Positions 25,008-32,849 of a DNA stretch of 64,000 nucleotides are shown piece by piece (the first letter of the stretch is position 1; each line of letters starts with the position of its first letter). Under the pieces are notes generated by a model that saw only the letters and a list, made by a program, of their open reading frames with translations, ran no database searches and was not told the DNA's origin. Origin of the DNA: Ancylobacter novellus DSM 506. Its GTDB lineage: Bacteria > Pseudomonadota > Alphaproteobacteria > Rhizobiales > Xanthobacteraceae. The translations under genes and the position numbers were made by a program. The stretch covers positions 3,782,001 to 3,846,000 of the forward strand of contig NC_014217.1 of NCBI RefSeq assembly GCF_000092925.1. Direction: 5' to 3'.

Positions 25008-26543
25008 ATGTCGACCTTCATCCGCGGCGCCACCGTGCTGGCCATGGGCGGCGCAACAGGCAGCACACCTTTCGTCGGCGACGTGCTCGTCGAGGGCGAC
25101 CGCATCAGGGAGATCGGCACCGGCCTCGCCGTGCCGGAGGGCGCGACCATCATCGACGGCGCCGGCAAGCTGGTGATGCCCGGCCTGATCAACTCGCACC
25201 TTCATTCCGGCGAGGCGCTGTTCAAGGGCCGCTACGATAACCTGCCACTCGAACTGTGGATGCTCTACGCCTATCCGATCCTCGGCGCCAAGGGGCTGTC
25301 CGAGCGCATGATCTATCTGCGCTCCATGGTGGTCGCCATCGAGTCGCTGAAGACCGGCGTCACCTGCCTGACCGACGACATCTTCGAGGCGCCGCGCCAG
25401 TCGCTGTCGCAGCTCGGCGCCGCCGTACAGGCCTATGACGATGCCGGCATCCGCGCCACCGTCTCCGGCCATGTGATGGACAAGGACTTCCTCGATTCCA
25501 TCCCCTTCTCGCGCGAGCACGTGCCGGCCGAGCTGCAGGCCGAGGTCGCCAAGCTCACCCCGCCGACCACGGACGAATACATCGCCTTCGCGAGGGAAGC
25601 CTATGCCGCCTTCCATGGCCGCTCCGGCCGCATCCGCTTCATGCTCGCCCCGTCCGCGCCGCAGCGCTGCACGGCCGAATTGATGCAGGCGGTGAACGAG
25701 CTGGCGCTGGAATGGAAGGTGCCGTTCCACACCCACATCGTCGAGACCAAGGTGCAGGGCGTCACCGGACCGGCCATGTATGGCAAGACGCTGATGCGCT
25801 ACATGGCCGATCTCGGCCTCATGCATTCCGGCACCACCATCGCCCATTCCATCTGGGTGACGCCCGACGACATCGCGCTGATGGGCGAGGCGGGCGTCTC
25901 CATCGTCCACAACACCATCTCCAACCAGAAGCTCGGTGCCGGCGTCGCCCCGGTGCGCCAGCTGCTCGACGCCGGCGTCAACGTCGCGCTCGGCTCGGAC
26001 GGCATCTCCACCAACGACACGCCGCGCATGTTCGACGTGATGCATGCCTGCGGACTGATCCACAAGGTCACCACGCCCGACTACAAGCAGTGGCTGAGCT
26101 CCGCCGAGGTGCTGCACGCCTGCACCCTCGCCGGCGCTCGCAGCGCGCTGATCGGCCACGAGACCGGCTCGCTGGAGGCCGGCAAGAAGGCCGACCTGCT
26201 GATCATCAATCTCGACACGGTGTGCTTCACCCCGCGCCACGACATCCTCAACCACCTCGTCTACAGCGAGAACGGCTCCTCCATCGAGAAGGTGATGGTG
26301 AACGGGGAGATCGTGGTCGAGAACGGCCGCCTGACCAAGATCGACGAGGCCGCGCTGCTCGCCGAGCTGCGGGCGGCGATGCCGGGCTTCAACGAGTATC
26401 ATTCGGGCGTGGAGCGGGCGAACCAGGCGTTCGAGCCGTATTTCGACGCCATCCACCGCCGCTGCAACCAGATCGACATCGGCGTGCACCGTCTCGTCGG
26501 CAATAGCGACATGTGGCCGTCCACTCCGGCGGGGAACTACTGA
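25008..26543 (+). CDS. ATZ/TRZ-type amidohydrolase (paralogue 1)
   Basis: A 511-residue metal-dependent hydrolase of the AtzA/TrzN/SsnA-like amidohydrolase branch. Metal ligands: HLH in [11 protein letters not shown] (His64, His66), His in FHTHIVE, His in TIAHSIW and Asp in GSDGIS. The [13 protein letters not shown] motif after the HxH is shared with the second amidohydrolase at 38.4 kb. These enzymes remove amino, chloro or alkylamino groups from triazines, purines and pyrimidines. The ATG follows ATGGAGTGACCCG. The creatininase-family gene follows one base after the stop. Substrate unknown. Confidence 0.9.
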   Translation: MSTFIRGATVLAMGGATGSTPFVGDVLVEGDRIREIGTGLAVPEGATIIDGAGKLVMPGLINSHLHSGEALFKGRYDNLPLELWMLYAYPILGAKGLSERMIYLRSMVVAIESLKTGVTCLTDDIFEAPRQSLSQLGAAVQAYDDAGIRATVSGHVMDKDFLDSIPFSREHVPAELQAEVAKLTPPTTDEYIAFAREAYAAFHGRSGRIRFMLAPSAPQRCTAELMQAVNELALEWKVPFHTHIVETKVQGVTGPAMYGKTLMRYMADLGLMHSGTTIAHSIWVTPDDIALMGEAGVSIVHNTISNQKLGAGVAPVRQLLDAGVNVALGSDGISTNDTPRMFDVMHACGLIHKVTTPDYKQWLSSAEVLHACTLAGARSALIGHETGSLEAGKKADLLIINLDTVCFTPRHDILNHLVYSENGSSIEKVMVNGEIVVENGRLTKIDEAALLAELRAAMPGFNEYHSGVERANQAFEPYFDAIHRRCNQIDIGVHRLVGNSDMWPSTPAGNY

Positions 26544-26544
26544 G

Positions 26545-27324
26545 ATGGCCAGCACCCTCATCGCCGACCTCACCTGGTACGACTTCGCCGAGCGCGTGAA
26601 GGAAGACCCCATCGTCTTCCTGCCGATCGGCTCGGTCGAGCAGCACGGCCCGCATCTGCCGCTGGCGACCGACACGCTGCTGCCGCTCGCGGTCGCCCAG
26701 CAGGTGGCCGATCGCGTCGGCGGCCTCGTCGCGCCGCCGGTGGCCTATGGCTACAAGTCGCAGCCGAAATCCGGCGGCGGCAACCATTTCCCCGGCACGC
26801 TGAGCCTCGACGCGGGCGTGCTGATCGGGCTGGTGCGCAACATCGTCAACGAGCTGGTGCGGCACGGCGTGCGCCGCATCGTGCTGTTCGACGGCCACAT
26901 GGAGAACCAGTGGTTCCTCGTCGAGGCCGCCGACCTCGCCTTGCGCGACCAGGCGATGCTGGGGCGCACGGATGTGCGGATCGTCAAGCTCGGCTATTGG
27001 GAATTCATCACCAAGGCGACCGAGAAGGTGCTGTTCCCGGACGGCTTCCCGAGCTGGGAGCTGGAGCATGCGGCGGTGATGGAGACCTCCGTCATGCTGC
27101 ACATCCGCCCCGACCTCGTGCGGGAAGAGCTGATCCCCGACGATCCGGCGGCGGATTTCCCGCCCTACGACATCTACCCCTTCGACACGCGGCCGATCCC
27201 GCCGACGGGCGTGCTCTCCTCGGCGAAGGCCGCCTCGGCGGCGAAGGGCGAGGCAGTGCTGGCGCAGGTGGTGCCCGATATCGCCGACGCGCTCATCAAG
27301 GCGTTCGAGGCGCCGACATCGTGA
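26545..27324 (+). CDS. Creatininase-family amidohydrolase
   Basis: A 259-residue protein of the creatininase family. The metal-binding motif GSVEQHGPHLPLATD gives Glu32, His34, His37 and Asp43; His118 is in FDGHMEN and a late Glu in WELEHAAVMET. Family members open cyclic amides (creatinine to creatine) or hydrolyse formamides in pyrimidine compounds. It is the last gene of the plus-strand operon and converges with the TetR gene. Creatinine itself is possible, but no creatinase or sarcosine oxidase gene is nearby. Confidence 0.88.
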   Translation: MASTLIADLTWYDFAERVKEDPIVFLPIGSVEQHGPHLPLATDTLLPLAVAQQVADRVGGLVAPPVAYGYKSQPKSGGGNHFPGTLSLDAGVLIGLVRNIVNELVRHGVRRIVLFDGHMENQWFLVEAADLALRDQAMLGRTDVRIVKLGYWEFITKATEKVLFPDGFPSWELEHAAVMETSVMLHIRPDLVREELIPDDPAADFPPYDIYPFDTRPIPPTGVLSSAKAASAAKGEAVLAQVVPDIADALIKAFEAPTS

Positions 27325-27346
27325 CGCCGGCGGAGCGGGGCGGCGC

Positions 27347-28063
27347 TCACCCGCCGCTCCGGTCGGCGATGTAGCTCGTCACCACGTCGACGACGGTGAG
27401 CTTGCGCTTGGCCAGCCAGTCCGCCTCGGAGAAATCGTGCTGGAACATGCTGCTGAGCGTGTAGCGGTTCGAGACGTGGATGAAGCACAGGCCGAGGATC
27501 GAGACATAGAGGTTCTCGGCGTCGATGTTCCTGCGGAATACCTTCTCCTTCTGGCCGCGCGTGAGGATGGTGCGCAGCGAATCCAGCAGCGGGCGCGTCA
27601 TGTGCGGGATGGTGGACGAGCGCCGCGCGGTGCGGCCCATCATCAGGTTCTCGTTCATGATCAGCCGGACGAAATGCGGGTCGGTGCTGAGGAAGTCGAA
27701 GGTCAGCTCGACCAGCGCCTTCAGCGCCAGCATTGGCTCGGCCGCGTCGACGTCGAGCGTCTGCTCGCGGTCGCGGATGACCTTGTAGGAGGCTTCCAGC
27801 GCCGCGAGGTAGAGGTCATCCTTGTTGCCGAAATAGTGGTAGATCATGCCGACATTGATGTCGGCGCCGGCGCAGATGCGCTCGATCCGGCTGCCGCTGA
27901 AGCCGTGCTCGGCGAACTCCGCCATGGCGACCTCGAGGATGCGCTGGCGCGTGACGGCGGCATTGCGCTTGCCCGCCCCGCGGCGCTTCGCGGGCGCCGG
28001 CGCGGGCGAGGCGCCGGCTTCGTCCTCTGGCGCCTCGGCCCCTGATTTCGTCGCTCTCATCAT
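27347..28063 (-). CDS. TetR-family transcriptional regulator
   Basis: A 238-residue regulator with an alanine/proline-rich N-terminal tail of about 35 residues, then a TetR helix-turn-helix (TRQRILEVAMAEFAEHGF, GADINVGMIYHYFGNKDDLY) and an all-helical ligand domain. The overall look is RutR-like. Its ATG at 28063 overlaps the stop of the amidase (ATGA), with a second in-frame ATG at 28060. It is the last gene of a minus-strand operon whose promoter region carries a strong dyad (30710-30727), so it is probably autoregulated. Confidence 0.92.
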   Translation of the reverse strand: MMRATKSGAEAPEDEAGASPAPAPAKRRGAGKRNAAVTRQRILEVAMAEFAEHGFSGSRIERICAGADINVGMIYHYFGNKDDLYLAALEASYKVIRDREQTLDVDAAEPMLALKALVELTFDFLSTDPHFVRLIMNENLMMGRTARRSSTIPHMTRPLLDSLRTILTRGQKEKVFRRNIDAENLYVSILGLCFIHVSNRYTLSSMFQHDFSEADWLAKRKLTVVDVVTSYIADRSGG

Positions 28064-29265
28064 GTGCCCGGCGCGGTCGGCAGGTCGGCGAAGGCTTTCG
28101 CCGCCAGATCCATCAGGTCCATATCCTTGCCGCGTCGCGCCATGATCGACAATCCTACCGGCGCGCCGTCCACCGTTCCCACGGGAATGGTGAGCTGCGG
28201 CAGGCCGCCGAGCCCGGCCGGGCAGAGAAGCTGCATGGCGCGGTAGCGATAGGCGTTCTCGATCTCGGTGGAGGCGGTGGCGCGCAGCGGCGGCGCACCC
28301 GGCGTCGTCGGCAGGAGGACCAGTCCGTCGCCGATGGCCTCGTCCAGTTCCAAAGCAATGGCGTCGGCACGCTGCCGGGCGGCCTCGGCATCGGCCCTGC
28401 CGACCTGCTCGGCCGCCGCCAGCCGCTGGCCGACACCGTCGCCGAAGCTCGGGCGCGTCTGGTTGATCCAGCCGCCAAGCGATTGCCAGACCTCCCACGC
28501 CTGCAAGGTGCGGAAGGTGTCGAGCCAGCGATCGAGCCCGATCGGGCTCAGGTGGAGCGGTGACGGCGAGCCGAGCCGCTCCACCGCCTTCTCCAGCAAC
28601 GCGCGCGCTTGCGGATCGCACTGCTCGAAGGCATCGGTGGCGACGAGCACGCGGTCGAAGCCCTGCGGCGCCGTCGAGCCCAGCAGCACCTCGCCCACGC
28701 GCTTCAGCAGCGCGGCATCGCGGGCGAACCAGCCGACCGTGTCGAAGCGCGGCGCGAAGCGCGAGACGCCCTCCAGCGACACCCGGCCATGGGTCGGGCG
28801 CAGGCCGAACAGCCCGCAATAGGACGCCGGCACGCGCACGGAGCCGCCGCAATCCGTGCCGATGGCGAAATCCACCTGACCGGCGGCGACCGCCACGGCC
28901 GAGCCACTGGACGAGCCGCCCGGCAGCCGCTCGCGCGCGGCCGGATTGACCGGCATGCCGTAGTGGAAGTTCTCGCCCGACAGCGAGTAGCAGAGCTCGT
29001 CGCTGATCGTGCGGCCGCGCAGCGCGGCGCCCGTGGAGAGCAGGCGCGTCACCGCCGCAGCCGTCTGCGTCGCCGCCGTATGCGTAGCGAGCCAGGTCGG
29101 GTGCCCGAAGCCGGTGCAGCTGCCGGCGACGTCGAACACGTCCTTGATCGCGAAGGACAGCCCCGAAAGCGGGCCGTCGCCGATAGCCGGGCCGGCGACA
29201 TGGTTCTCGTGGCAGAAGGCGCCGAAGGGGTCGGCCGGTGGCCGGTCGTAATTGTCTGCGGGCAT
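28060..29265 (-). CDS. Amidase-signature family amidase (short form)
   Basis: A 401-residue amidase with catalytic Lys41 (FAIKDVF), GGSSSG at 116-121 and nucleophile Ser142 (GTDCGGSVRVP). It is shorter than the 476-residue amidase at 19-20.4 kb and only distantly related to it. Its size and DVFDVAG/TGFGHPTW opening resemble the AMI1/indoleacetamide-type branch. It is 9 bases downstream of the CodA-like deaminase gene and coupled to tetR. It probably hydrolyses an amide formed after deamination. Confidence 0.9.
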   Translation of the reverse strand: MPADNYDRPPADPFGAFCHENHVAGPAIGDGPLSGLSFAIKDVFDVAGSCTGFGHPTWLATHTAATQTAAAVTRLLSTGAALRGRTISDELCYSLSGENFHYGMPVNPAARERLPGGSSSGSAVAVAAGQVDFAIGTDCGGSVRVPASYCGLFGLRPTHGRVSLEGVSRFAPRFDTVGWFARDAALLKRVGEVLLGSTAPQGFDRVLVATDAFEQCDPQARALLEKAVERLGSPSPLHLSPIGLDRWLDTFRTLQAWEVWQSLGGWINQTRPSFGDGVGQRLAAAEQVGRADAEAARQRADAIALELDEAIGDGLVLLPTTPGAPPLRATASTEIENAYRYRAMQLLCPAGLGGLPQLTIPVGTVDGAPVGLSIMARRGKDMDLMDLAAKAFADLPTAPGT

Positions 29266-29274
29266 GCGGGGAAC

Positions 29275-30507
29275 TCAGTTGAGCGGCGGGCGATGCAGCG
29301 TCGCGGCGGGCCGCGTCAGGGTGCGTCGTCCGCGCTTGTAGGCGAACAGGACCGGGGCGAGCTCGGCGACCGCCGCCTCGCTGGTCAGGCAGTCGAGCAC
29401 GACGAAGTCAGCCGACTTGCCGGCGGCGAGCCCGTAGTCGCGGGCGTTGATCAGCCGGGCGGAACGCTCGGTGATCATGTTGAAGCATTCGCGGATGTCG
29501 TCGGTGGCGCCGATATGGCAGATGTTGGCGTTGAGGTTCGCCATGCGCGCCAGCGAGCAGTCGCCGAAGGGCGTGAACGGGTTCAGCACGTTGTTGGTCG
29601 ACAGCGAGCAATTCACGCCATGGTGGAGCAGCTTGTGCGTATGGGTGACGCCGCGCGGCTGGTTGCAGTCGCAGTCGCGGCCCATCAGGAACAAATCGGT
29701 CGAGGGCAGGCAGGTCAGCGCCACGCCGGCATCGCGCATGCGCCGTGCCGCCGCGTCGAAGCGGGTCGGGCTCGCCGCCGCCAGCTTGGTGACATGGCCG
29801 ATGGCGGTGCGTCCGCCCCAGCGATAGCGCTCCGCCAGCTCGCAGACATAGTCGAGGTCGAGGCTGTCGGCGGTCGGGCCGAAATCGAGATGCATGTCGA
29901 TGTCGACGTCGAACTCGCGCGCCATCTCGAACACCCGGTCGATCTGGCCGTGCGGGCTGCTGTCGGTGTAGGGCGCCGCGCCTACCACCCGCGCGCCCTT
30001 CTTCAGCGCCGCGACCATCAGTTCGTCGGTGCCGGGATTGTTGAGAAGGCCTTCCTGCGGGAAGACGCAGATCTCGATGTCGATGGCCCAGCGATATTCC
30101 TCGATCAGCGGCAGGACCCCTTCGAGGCCGCGCAGGCCGATGCCGGGATCGACCTCGAGATGGGTGCGCATGTGGGTCGTGCCCTGCATCAGGCATTTTT
30201 CCAGCGTGCGCTTGGCCCGCGCATAGACGTCCTCAGGTGTGAAGGCGGCCTTGGCCCTGGCGACCTCGCCGATCGCCTCGGGCAGGTCGCCGCGCGTGGA
30301 CTGGCAGCGGTCGAGGATGCAGGACTTGTCGAGATGGATGTGGGTCTCGACGAAGCCCGGCGAGACGAGGCGCCCGCCGACGTCGAGCTCCTCGCCCTCG
30401 GCGGCGAGGCCCGTCTCGATCACCGCGATGCGCCCGGCCTGAATCCCTATGTCGACCGTGCGGCCGGGCTGATTTGGCAGGCGGGCGTTCCGTATGATCA
30501 GGTCCAT
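29275..30507 (-). CDS. CodA/AtzC-like cytosine-deaminase-family amidohydrolase
   Basis: A 410-residue enzyme with the cytosine-deaminase signature FVETHIHLDKS (His56, His58), MRTHLEVDP, HLDFG and the FGDCSLARMANLNANICH segment near the C-terminus. The family includes cytosine deaminase and isopropylammelide amidohydrolase (AtzC), which remove exocyclic amino groups from pyrimidine or triazine rings. GAGAGGAG lies 9 bases before the ATG, overlapping the stop of the 44-residue ORF. Substrate unknown. Confidence 0.9.
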   Translation of the reverse strand: MDLIIRNARLPNQPGRTVDIGIQAGRIAVIETGLAAEGEELDVGGRLVSPGFVETHIHLDKSCILDRCQSTRGDLPEAIGEVARAKAAFTPEDVYARAKRTLEKCLMQGTTHMRTHLEVDPGIGLRGLEGVLPLIEEYRWAIDIEICVFPQEGLLNNPGTDELMVAALKKGARVVGAAPYTDSSPHGQIDRVFEMAREFDVDIDMHLDFGPTADSLDLDYVCELAERYRWGGRTAIGHVTKLAAASPTRFDAAARRMRDAGVALTCLPSTDLFLMGRDCDCNQPRGVTHTHKLLHHGVNCSLSTNNVLNPFTPFGDCSLARMANLNANICHIGATDDIRECFNMITERSARLINARDYGLAAGKSADFVVLDCLTSEAAVAELAPVLFAYKRGRRTLTRPAATLHRPPLN

Positions 30508-30522
30508 CGGCGCAGGCTCCTC

Positions 30523-30657
30523 TCAGATATCCAGCGGCATGCCGGCAACAGCGAGGACGACATCGCGCGCCTCCTCGATGGCGGCGATGTCGGCGGGGGC
30601 GAAGTCGCGCGGGCCTTCGACGAAAATGGCTTTCGGTGTCGTCGAGCGTTGGGTCAT
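30523..30657 (-). CDS. Small ORF (44 residues) leading the deaminase operon
   Basis: An ATG at 30657 opens a 44-codon frame (MTQRSTTPKAIF..., ending VAGMPLDI) with the GC-rich third positions of the local genes. It stops 15 bases before the deaminase start, so its stop context contains the deaminase ribosome site. No strong ribosome site precedes it. I recognise no family; it does not look like the AtzG small subunit. It could be a real small protein, a leader peptide or chance. Confidence 0.4.
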   Translation of the reverse strand: MTQRSTTPKAIFVEGPRDFAPADIAAIEEARDVVLAVAGMPLDI

Positions 30658-30709
30658 CGCTGCGTGCTCGCGGTCGGTTCGATCGCTCCGCCGGCAGGAG
30701 CGATAACAA

Positions 30710-30727
30710 TTAAGTACTTACTTAGTT
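30710..30727. promoter_or_regulatory. Candidate TetR operator, copy 1
   Basis: TTAAGTACTTACTTAGTT contains the perfect palindrome TAAGTACTTA (30711-30720) and a TAAG-N6-CTTA dyad. It lies about 50 bases upstream of the first ORF of the minus-strand operon that ends with tetR. The same layout, TTAAG-N5-ACTTAGTT, recurs at 32778-32795 ahead of the Dpp-type operon. Confidence 0.6.
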
Positions 30728-30811
30728 TGAGAGGCACAGAGAGGGTCGTAAAGCCGATTCATTGGCCTTCCCCCATCGGAGCCAATGCTTTGTTCTGATG
30801 GATATTTTTAG

Positions 30812-31064
30812 GGCCGAAGGCGGCCGCTGAATGCCGCTTGGGCAGGCATTGCCCAAGATTCGATCCGCCATTTGGGCGGTCGACCCGTCATTCAGTCTGG
30901 TTCGGCGACAGCCATCCTCTCGCTCTTAGGACCGGGTTTGGCCCGAAGTCGGCATCTGCCGACTTCGATCTCCTCATGAGGAGTTCGGGCAAGCCCGAGT
31001 TCCTGCCACCCAGGGGATCGGATACCCGGTGGAAAGGCTGGATCCCCGGATTAAGCGCGGGGAT
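30812..31064. repeat. Cluster of six palindromes in a gene-free stretch
   Basis: The stretch 30730-31106 has no gene. It holds GGCCG-AAGG-CGGCC (30812-30825), CTTGGGCA-N5-TGCCCAAG (30837-30857), an 11-bp stem CGAAGTCGGCA-TC-TGCCGACTTCG (30944-30967), CTCCTCATGAGGAG (30970-30983), TCGGGC-AA-GCCCGA (30985-30998) and ATCCCCG-N9-CGGGGAT (31042-31064). The last, with its flanks (GGCTGG...GATGAGGG), looks like the dispersed REP-like hairpins of Hyphomicrobiales. Some may terminate the GntR operon. Confidence 0.6.
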
Positions 31065-31106
31065 GAGGGAGAATGGAATTACGGGTCAGACTGCAGGCCG
31101 GCGATT

Positions 31107-31784
31107 TCAGGCGCCTTCGCCCTTCAGCATGCGCATCACCGCCTCGCCGGTAAGGCGGTTGTGTTCCTCCAGCCGCTCGGCGAGGTCGAGCCGCGCGCCG
31201 GCACGGAAGGCGACCATGATGTTCTCGTGCTCGACGAAGGACTGCGCCACGCGCGTCGGGTTCTCATTGACCACGAAGCGCAGCCGCAGCACCCGCTTCT
31301 GCAGGTTGTCATAGGTCTGCAGGAGGACTGGGTTATGCGCCGCCTCGGCGAGCGCGCGGTGGAATTCCTGGTTCAGCGCCGTATAGGCGGCGGGATCGGG
31401 ATGGGCGCCCAGTTCGGCATGCGCCTGCTCGATCCGCGCGCGGTCCTCCGGCGTTGCCCGCACCGCGGCGAGCCGGCCGATCGTGTGCTCGATCGCACCC
31501 TTCAATTCGAAGACATGCGCGACCTCGACCGGATCGATCGGCGCGACGATGGAGCCGCGATTGGGCCGCAGCTCGACGAAGCCCTCGGCGGCGAGCACCT
31601 TGAGCGCCTCGCGCAGCGGCGTGCGGGAGATGCCGAAGCGCAGGCAGAGCTGCGCCTCCGGGATGCGCGCGCCGTCGCCGAGCTCGCCATCGAGCAGCAC
31701 GCCGCGCAGCTTGGCGACGATCTGCTCGTGCAGCGTGCCGGTCTCCGCCGCCGTCTCCGTCGCCTGTGCGAGCGCGGTCATCAT
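31107..31784 (-). CDS. GntR-family regulator (FadR/FCD subfamily)
   Basis: A 225-residue regulator: an N-terminal winged helix (EAQLCLRFGISRTPLREALKVLAAEGFVEL) and a C-terminal FCD helical domain with metal-binding His residues (FHRAL, FVEHENI, EEHNRL). FCD-type GntR proteins usually respond to organic acids or amino acids. It starts one base after the stop of the racemase-like gene and so forms a two-gene operon with it. Two adjacent ATGs (31784, 31781) are possible. Confidence 0.92.
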   Translation of the reverse strand: MMTALAQATETAAETGTLHEQIVAKLRGVLLDGELGDGARIPEAQLCLRFGISRTPLREALKVLAAEGFVELRPNRGSIVAPIDPVEVAHVFELKGAIEHTIGRLAAVRATPEDRARIEQAHAELGAHPDPAAYTALNQEFHRALAEAAHNPVLLQTYDNLQKRVLRLRFVVNENPTRVAQSFVEHENIMVAFRAGARLDLAERLEEHNRLTGEAVMRMLKGEGA

Positions 31785-31785
31785 T

Positions 31786-32556
31786 TCACTCCGCCGGAAG
31801 CGCCATGGGATCGAGCGGCGCGGCGAACATCGAGCCGAAGCGGGCGAGCGAGGCTGTTGGCATGTTCAGCGCCCGCAGGCAGCCCCACAGCGTGGTGCTG
31901 ACGGAATCATAGACCGGGATGCTTAGTCGGCGTTCCACCTCGGCGCCGACCAGCGCGCCGCGCATATTGGTGCAGACGATGGCGATGGCGTCCGGCGCCG
32001 CCGCGGCGACATCCGCGCACATGTCGCCGATGCGCTCCTCCGTTATCTCGGCGAAGGAGAAATTGTCCGACATGCCGCAATGGGCGCCGGCGACCACCTC
32101 GACGCCGATGGAGGCGTAATTGGCGACGATGCGCTCGCCGACATCGTCGGTGTAGGGCGTGACCAGAGCGAGCCGCTTCACGCCGCGTTCAGTGATGAGG
32201 CGGTTGAGGCTGAGGATCGAGCTCGTCGCCCTCACCCCCGTGCGCGCGCTGATCCCGGCACAGAGCCGCTCATCGGTGTCGAAGCCGAGCCAGCTCGCCG
32301 AGGTGCCGTTCCAGGCGATGACGTCGGTGCGCGCATCCGCCAGCAACTCGGCGGCGGCGAGGATCGGTTCCTGTCGGAACTGGTCGGAGGCGTCGTCGTC
32401 CAGCGCGATCCGCGTCACCCGGAAGCGGCCGAAATGCGCCGAGACGCGCGGGAACAGCGGCTCCAGCATCAGCGAGGTGTAGGGCTCCAGCACGGTATTC
32501 GACGAGGGCGTCAGCATGCCGATCAGGTGCCGGGGGAAGGGAACGACATTTTGCAT
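31786..32556 (-). CDS. Asp/Glu racemase superfamily protein, AMDase/maleate-isomerase-like
   Basis: A 256-residue protein opening with HLIGMLTPSSNTVLEP, typical of maleate isomerase and arylmalonate decarboxylase relatives. Two-cysteine members use a Cys at each half-site. Here the first site reads WNGTSASW with Gly84, as in arylmalonate decarboxylase (MGTSLSF), while the second Cys is kept (Cys195 in IVCTNMRG). This suggests a decarboxylase-like or otherwise one-base mechanism rather than racemisation. The ribosome site before the ATG is weak. It is coupled to the GntR gene and divergent from the Dpp-type operon. Confidence 0.85.
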   Translation of the reverse strand: MQNVVPFPRHLIGMLTPSSNTVLEPYTSLMLEPLFPRVSAHFGRFRVTRIALDDDASDQFRQEPILAAAELLADARTDVIAWNGTSASWLGFDTDERLCAGISARTGVRATSSILSLNRLITERGVKRLALVTPYTDDVGERIVANYASIGVEVVAGAHCGMSDNFSFAEITEERIGDMCADVAAAAPDAIAIVCTNMRGALVGAEVERRLSIPVYDSVSTTLWGCLRALNMPTASLARFGSMFAAPLDPMALPAE

Positions 32557-32777
32557 TCAAAAATGACTCGACCGAAGCTGTGACCGACTTCTCGCCGCGA
32601 GCCCGCATTCCTGCCGTGCCGCGCCGCTCCTCCTAGGTCTTGCCCTGACTGTCGGCTTTCGTCAATCCGCGAGATCGCTTTCAAACAAACGATTCTGCTC
32701 AGTTATCATGCAGAGAGTGGCGCGCCGCTCGGCAGCGCGCGGGGCGGACACGCGGCTTGCTGCCTACTATTTGGCAT

Positions 32778-32795
32778 TTAAGCGGACACTTAGTT
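32778..32795. promoter_or_regulatory. Candidate TetR operator, copy 2
   Basis: TTAAGCGGACACTTAGTT matches copy 1 at 30710 in both half-sites (TTAAG and ACTTAGTT) with the same 5-base gap. It lies 55 bases before the Dpp-type binding-protein start, in the 293-base divergent region 32557-32849. This region otherwise shows only AT-rich promoter-like sequence. Confidence 0.55.
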
Positions 32796-32849
32796 GTTGC
32801 AGACTTTTGCCTCGATAATGAATTCAAAAATCCTTCCAGGAGCCGTGTC

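Noticed and set aside
26545-27324. Naming the creatininase-family gene crnA
   Set aside because: The family covers several amidohydrolase activities and no creatine or sarcosine degradation genes accompany it.
30837-31064. The palindrome cluster as a CRISPR array or IS ends
   Set aside because: The palindromes differ in sequence, are not evenly spaced, and no transposase, cas gene or target duplication is present.
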